Of a DNA stretch of 5,258 nt, positions 5,223 to 5,258 are shown one piece after another. The stretch comes from Clostridia bacterium. Its GTDB lineage: Bacteria > Bacillota_A > Clostridia > Oscillospirales > CAG-272. Within the stretch, counting starts at the first letter, position 1. The number at the start of each line of letters is the position of its first letter. Under the pieces are notes generated by a model that saw nothing but the letters and a program-made list of their open reading frames with translations, searched no databases and was not told the DNA's origin. A program made the translations under genes and the position numbers. The stretch is taken from the NCBI GenBank assembly GCA_017632155.1, contig JAGBRZ010000088.1, positions 1 to 5,258 of the forward strand. Reading direction: 5' to 3'.

Positions 5223-5258
5223 TTGCCTGAATTTATTCCCGAATATAAAATCGAAGGA
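5223..5258 (+). CDS. Start of a downstream gene or severed C-terminal extension (partial)
   Basis: After the sigma stop codon the same frame stays open to the window edge and encodes LPEFIPEYKIEG, preceded by one Lys codon. TTG 5223 is the only start codon visible in this stretch and is 17 bases from AAAGGAG, too far for a good start. The better-placed ATG 5214 is followed directly by TAA. It may be the N-terminus of an anti-sigma factor, translated by coupling with the sigma gene. It may instead be the remainder of a once-continuous sigma protein. Only a dozen codons are present, so identity cannot be judged. Confidence 0.35.
   Translation, partial: MPEFIPEYKIEG

Noticed and set aside
5191..5258. 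Alternative +1-frame start at ATG 5191 for the downstream gene
   Set aside because: No ribosome binding site precedes it, and the encoded Lys/Cys-rich peptide is less protein-like than the frame giving LPEFIPEYKIEG, though the window ends too soon to be certain.
1..5258. tRNA, rRNA, CRISPR array or insertion sequence
   Set aside because: I saw no regularly spaced repeats, cloverleaf-like sequence, transposase motif or terminal inverted repeats. Non-coding gaps are all under 160 bases.

Overview
The window looks like chromosomal DNA from a low-to-moderate GC Gram-positive bacterium, most likely a gut-type Clostridia member (Oscillospiraceae/Ruminococcaceae or Lachnospiraceae). This is inferred from strong GGAGG-type ribosome binding sites, GTG starts, a near-consensus sigma-A promoter and a Bacillota-style ECF sigma promoter. 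No rRNA or core marker gene is present to settle taxonomy. All genes lie on the + strand, and all five complete genes encode proteins that act on transcription: three sigma-70-family factors and two DNA-binding regulators.

Positions 1-3534 hold two tandem, diverged paralogs (554 and 559 aa). Each has an N-terminal ECF-like sigma part (regions 2 and 4, about 165 residues), then a predicted winged-helix segment, then about 300 residues that I do not recognise. The two genes share the leader motif TCAAA(A)GAGGT. Each is followed by almost the same 24-nt hairpin, which carries a T-tract only after the second gene. A perfect 12-bp palindrome and a weak ECF-like promoter lie just upstream of the second gene.

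Positions 3575-4632 form a two-gene unit: a DeoR-family repressor (258 aa) and a 68-aa XRE/Cro-type helix-turn-helix protein overlapping it by ATGA. A sigma-A promoter (TTGAAT-N17-TATAAT) and a 10-bp palindrome at the predicted start site precede it. No sugar-metabolism genes are present to suggest a DeoR effector.

Positions 4633-5258 carry a short ECF sigma factor (168 aa) behind a good ECF-type promoter (TGAACC-N16-CGTCTA), which suggests autoregulation. Its stop codon forms the string ATG-TAA eight bases after a good Shine-Dalgarno sequence. The same frame then stays open to the window edge. The downstream partner (an anti-sigma factor or a C-terminal extension) is therefore either a separate gene starting at TTG or has been separated by a nonsense change. 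Overall this is a dense regulatory cluster. The strongest candidate for something undescribed is the pair of sigma factors with large C-terminal extensions, which may carry their own regulatory or sensory module in place of a separate anti-sigma factor.
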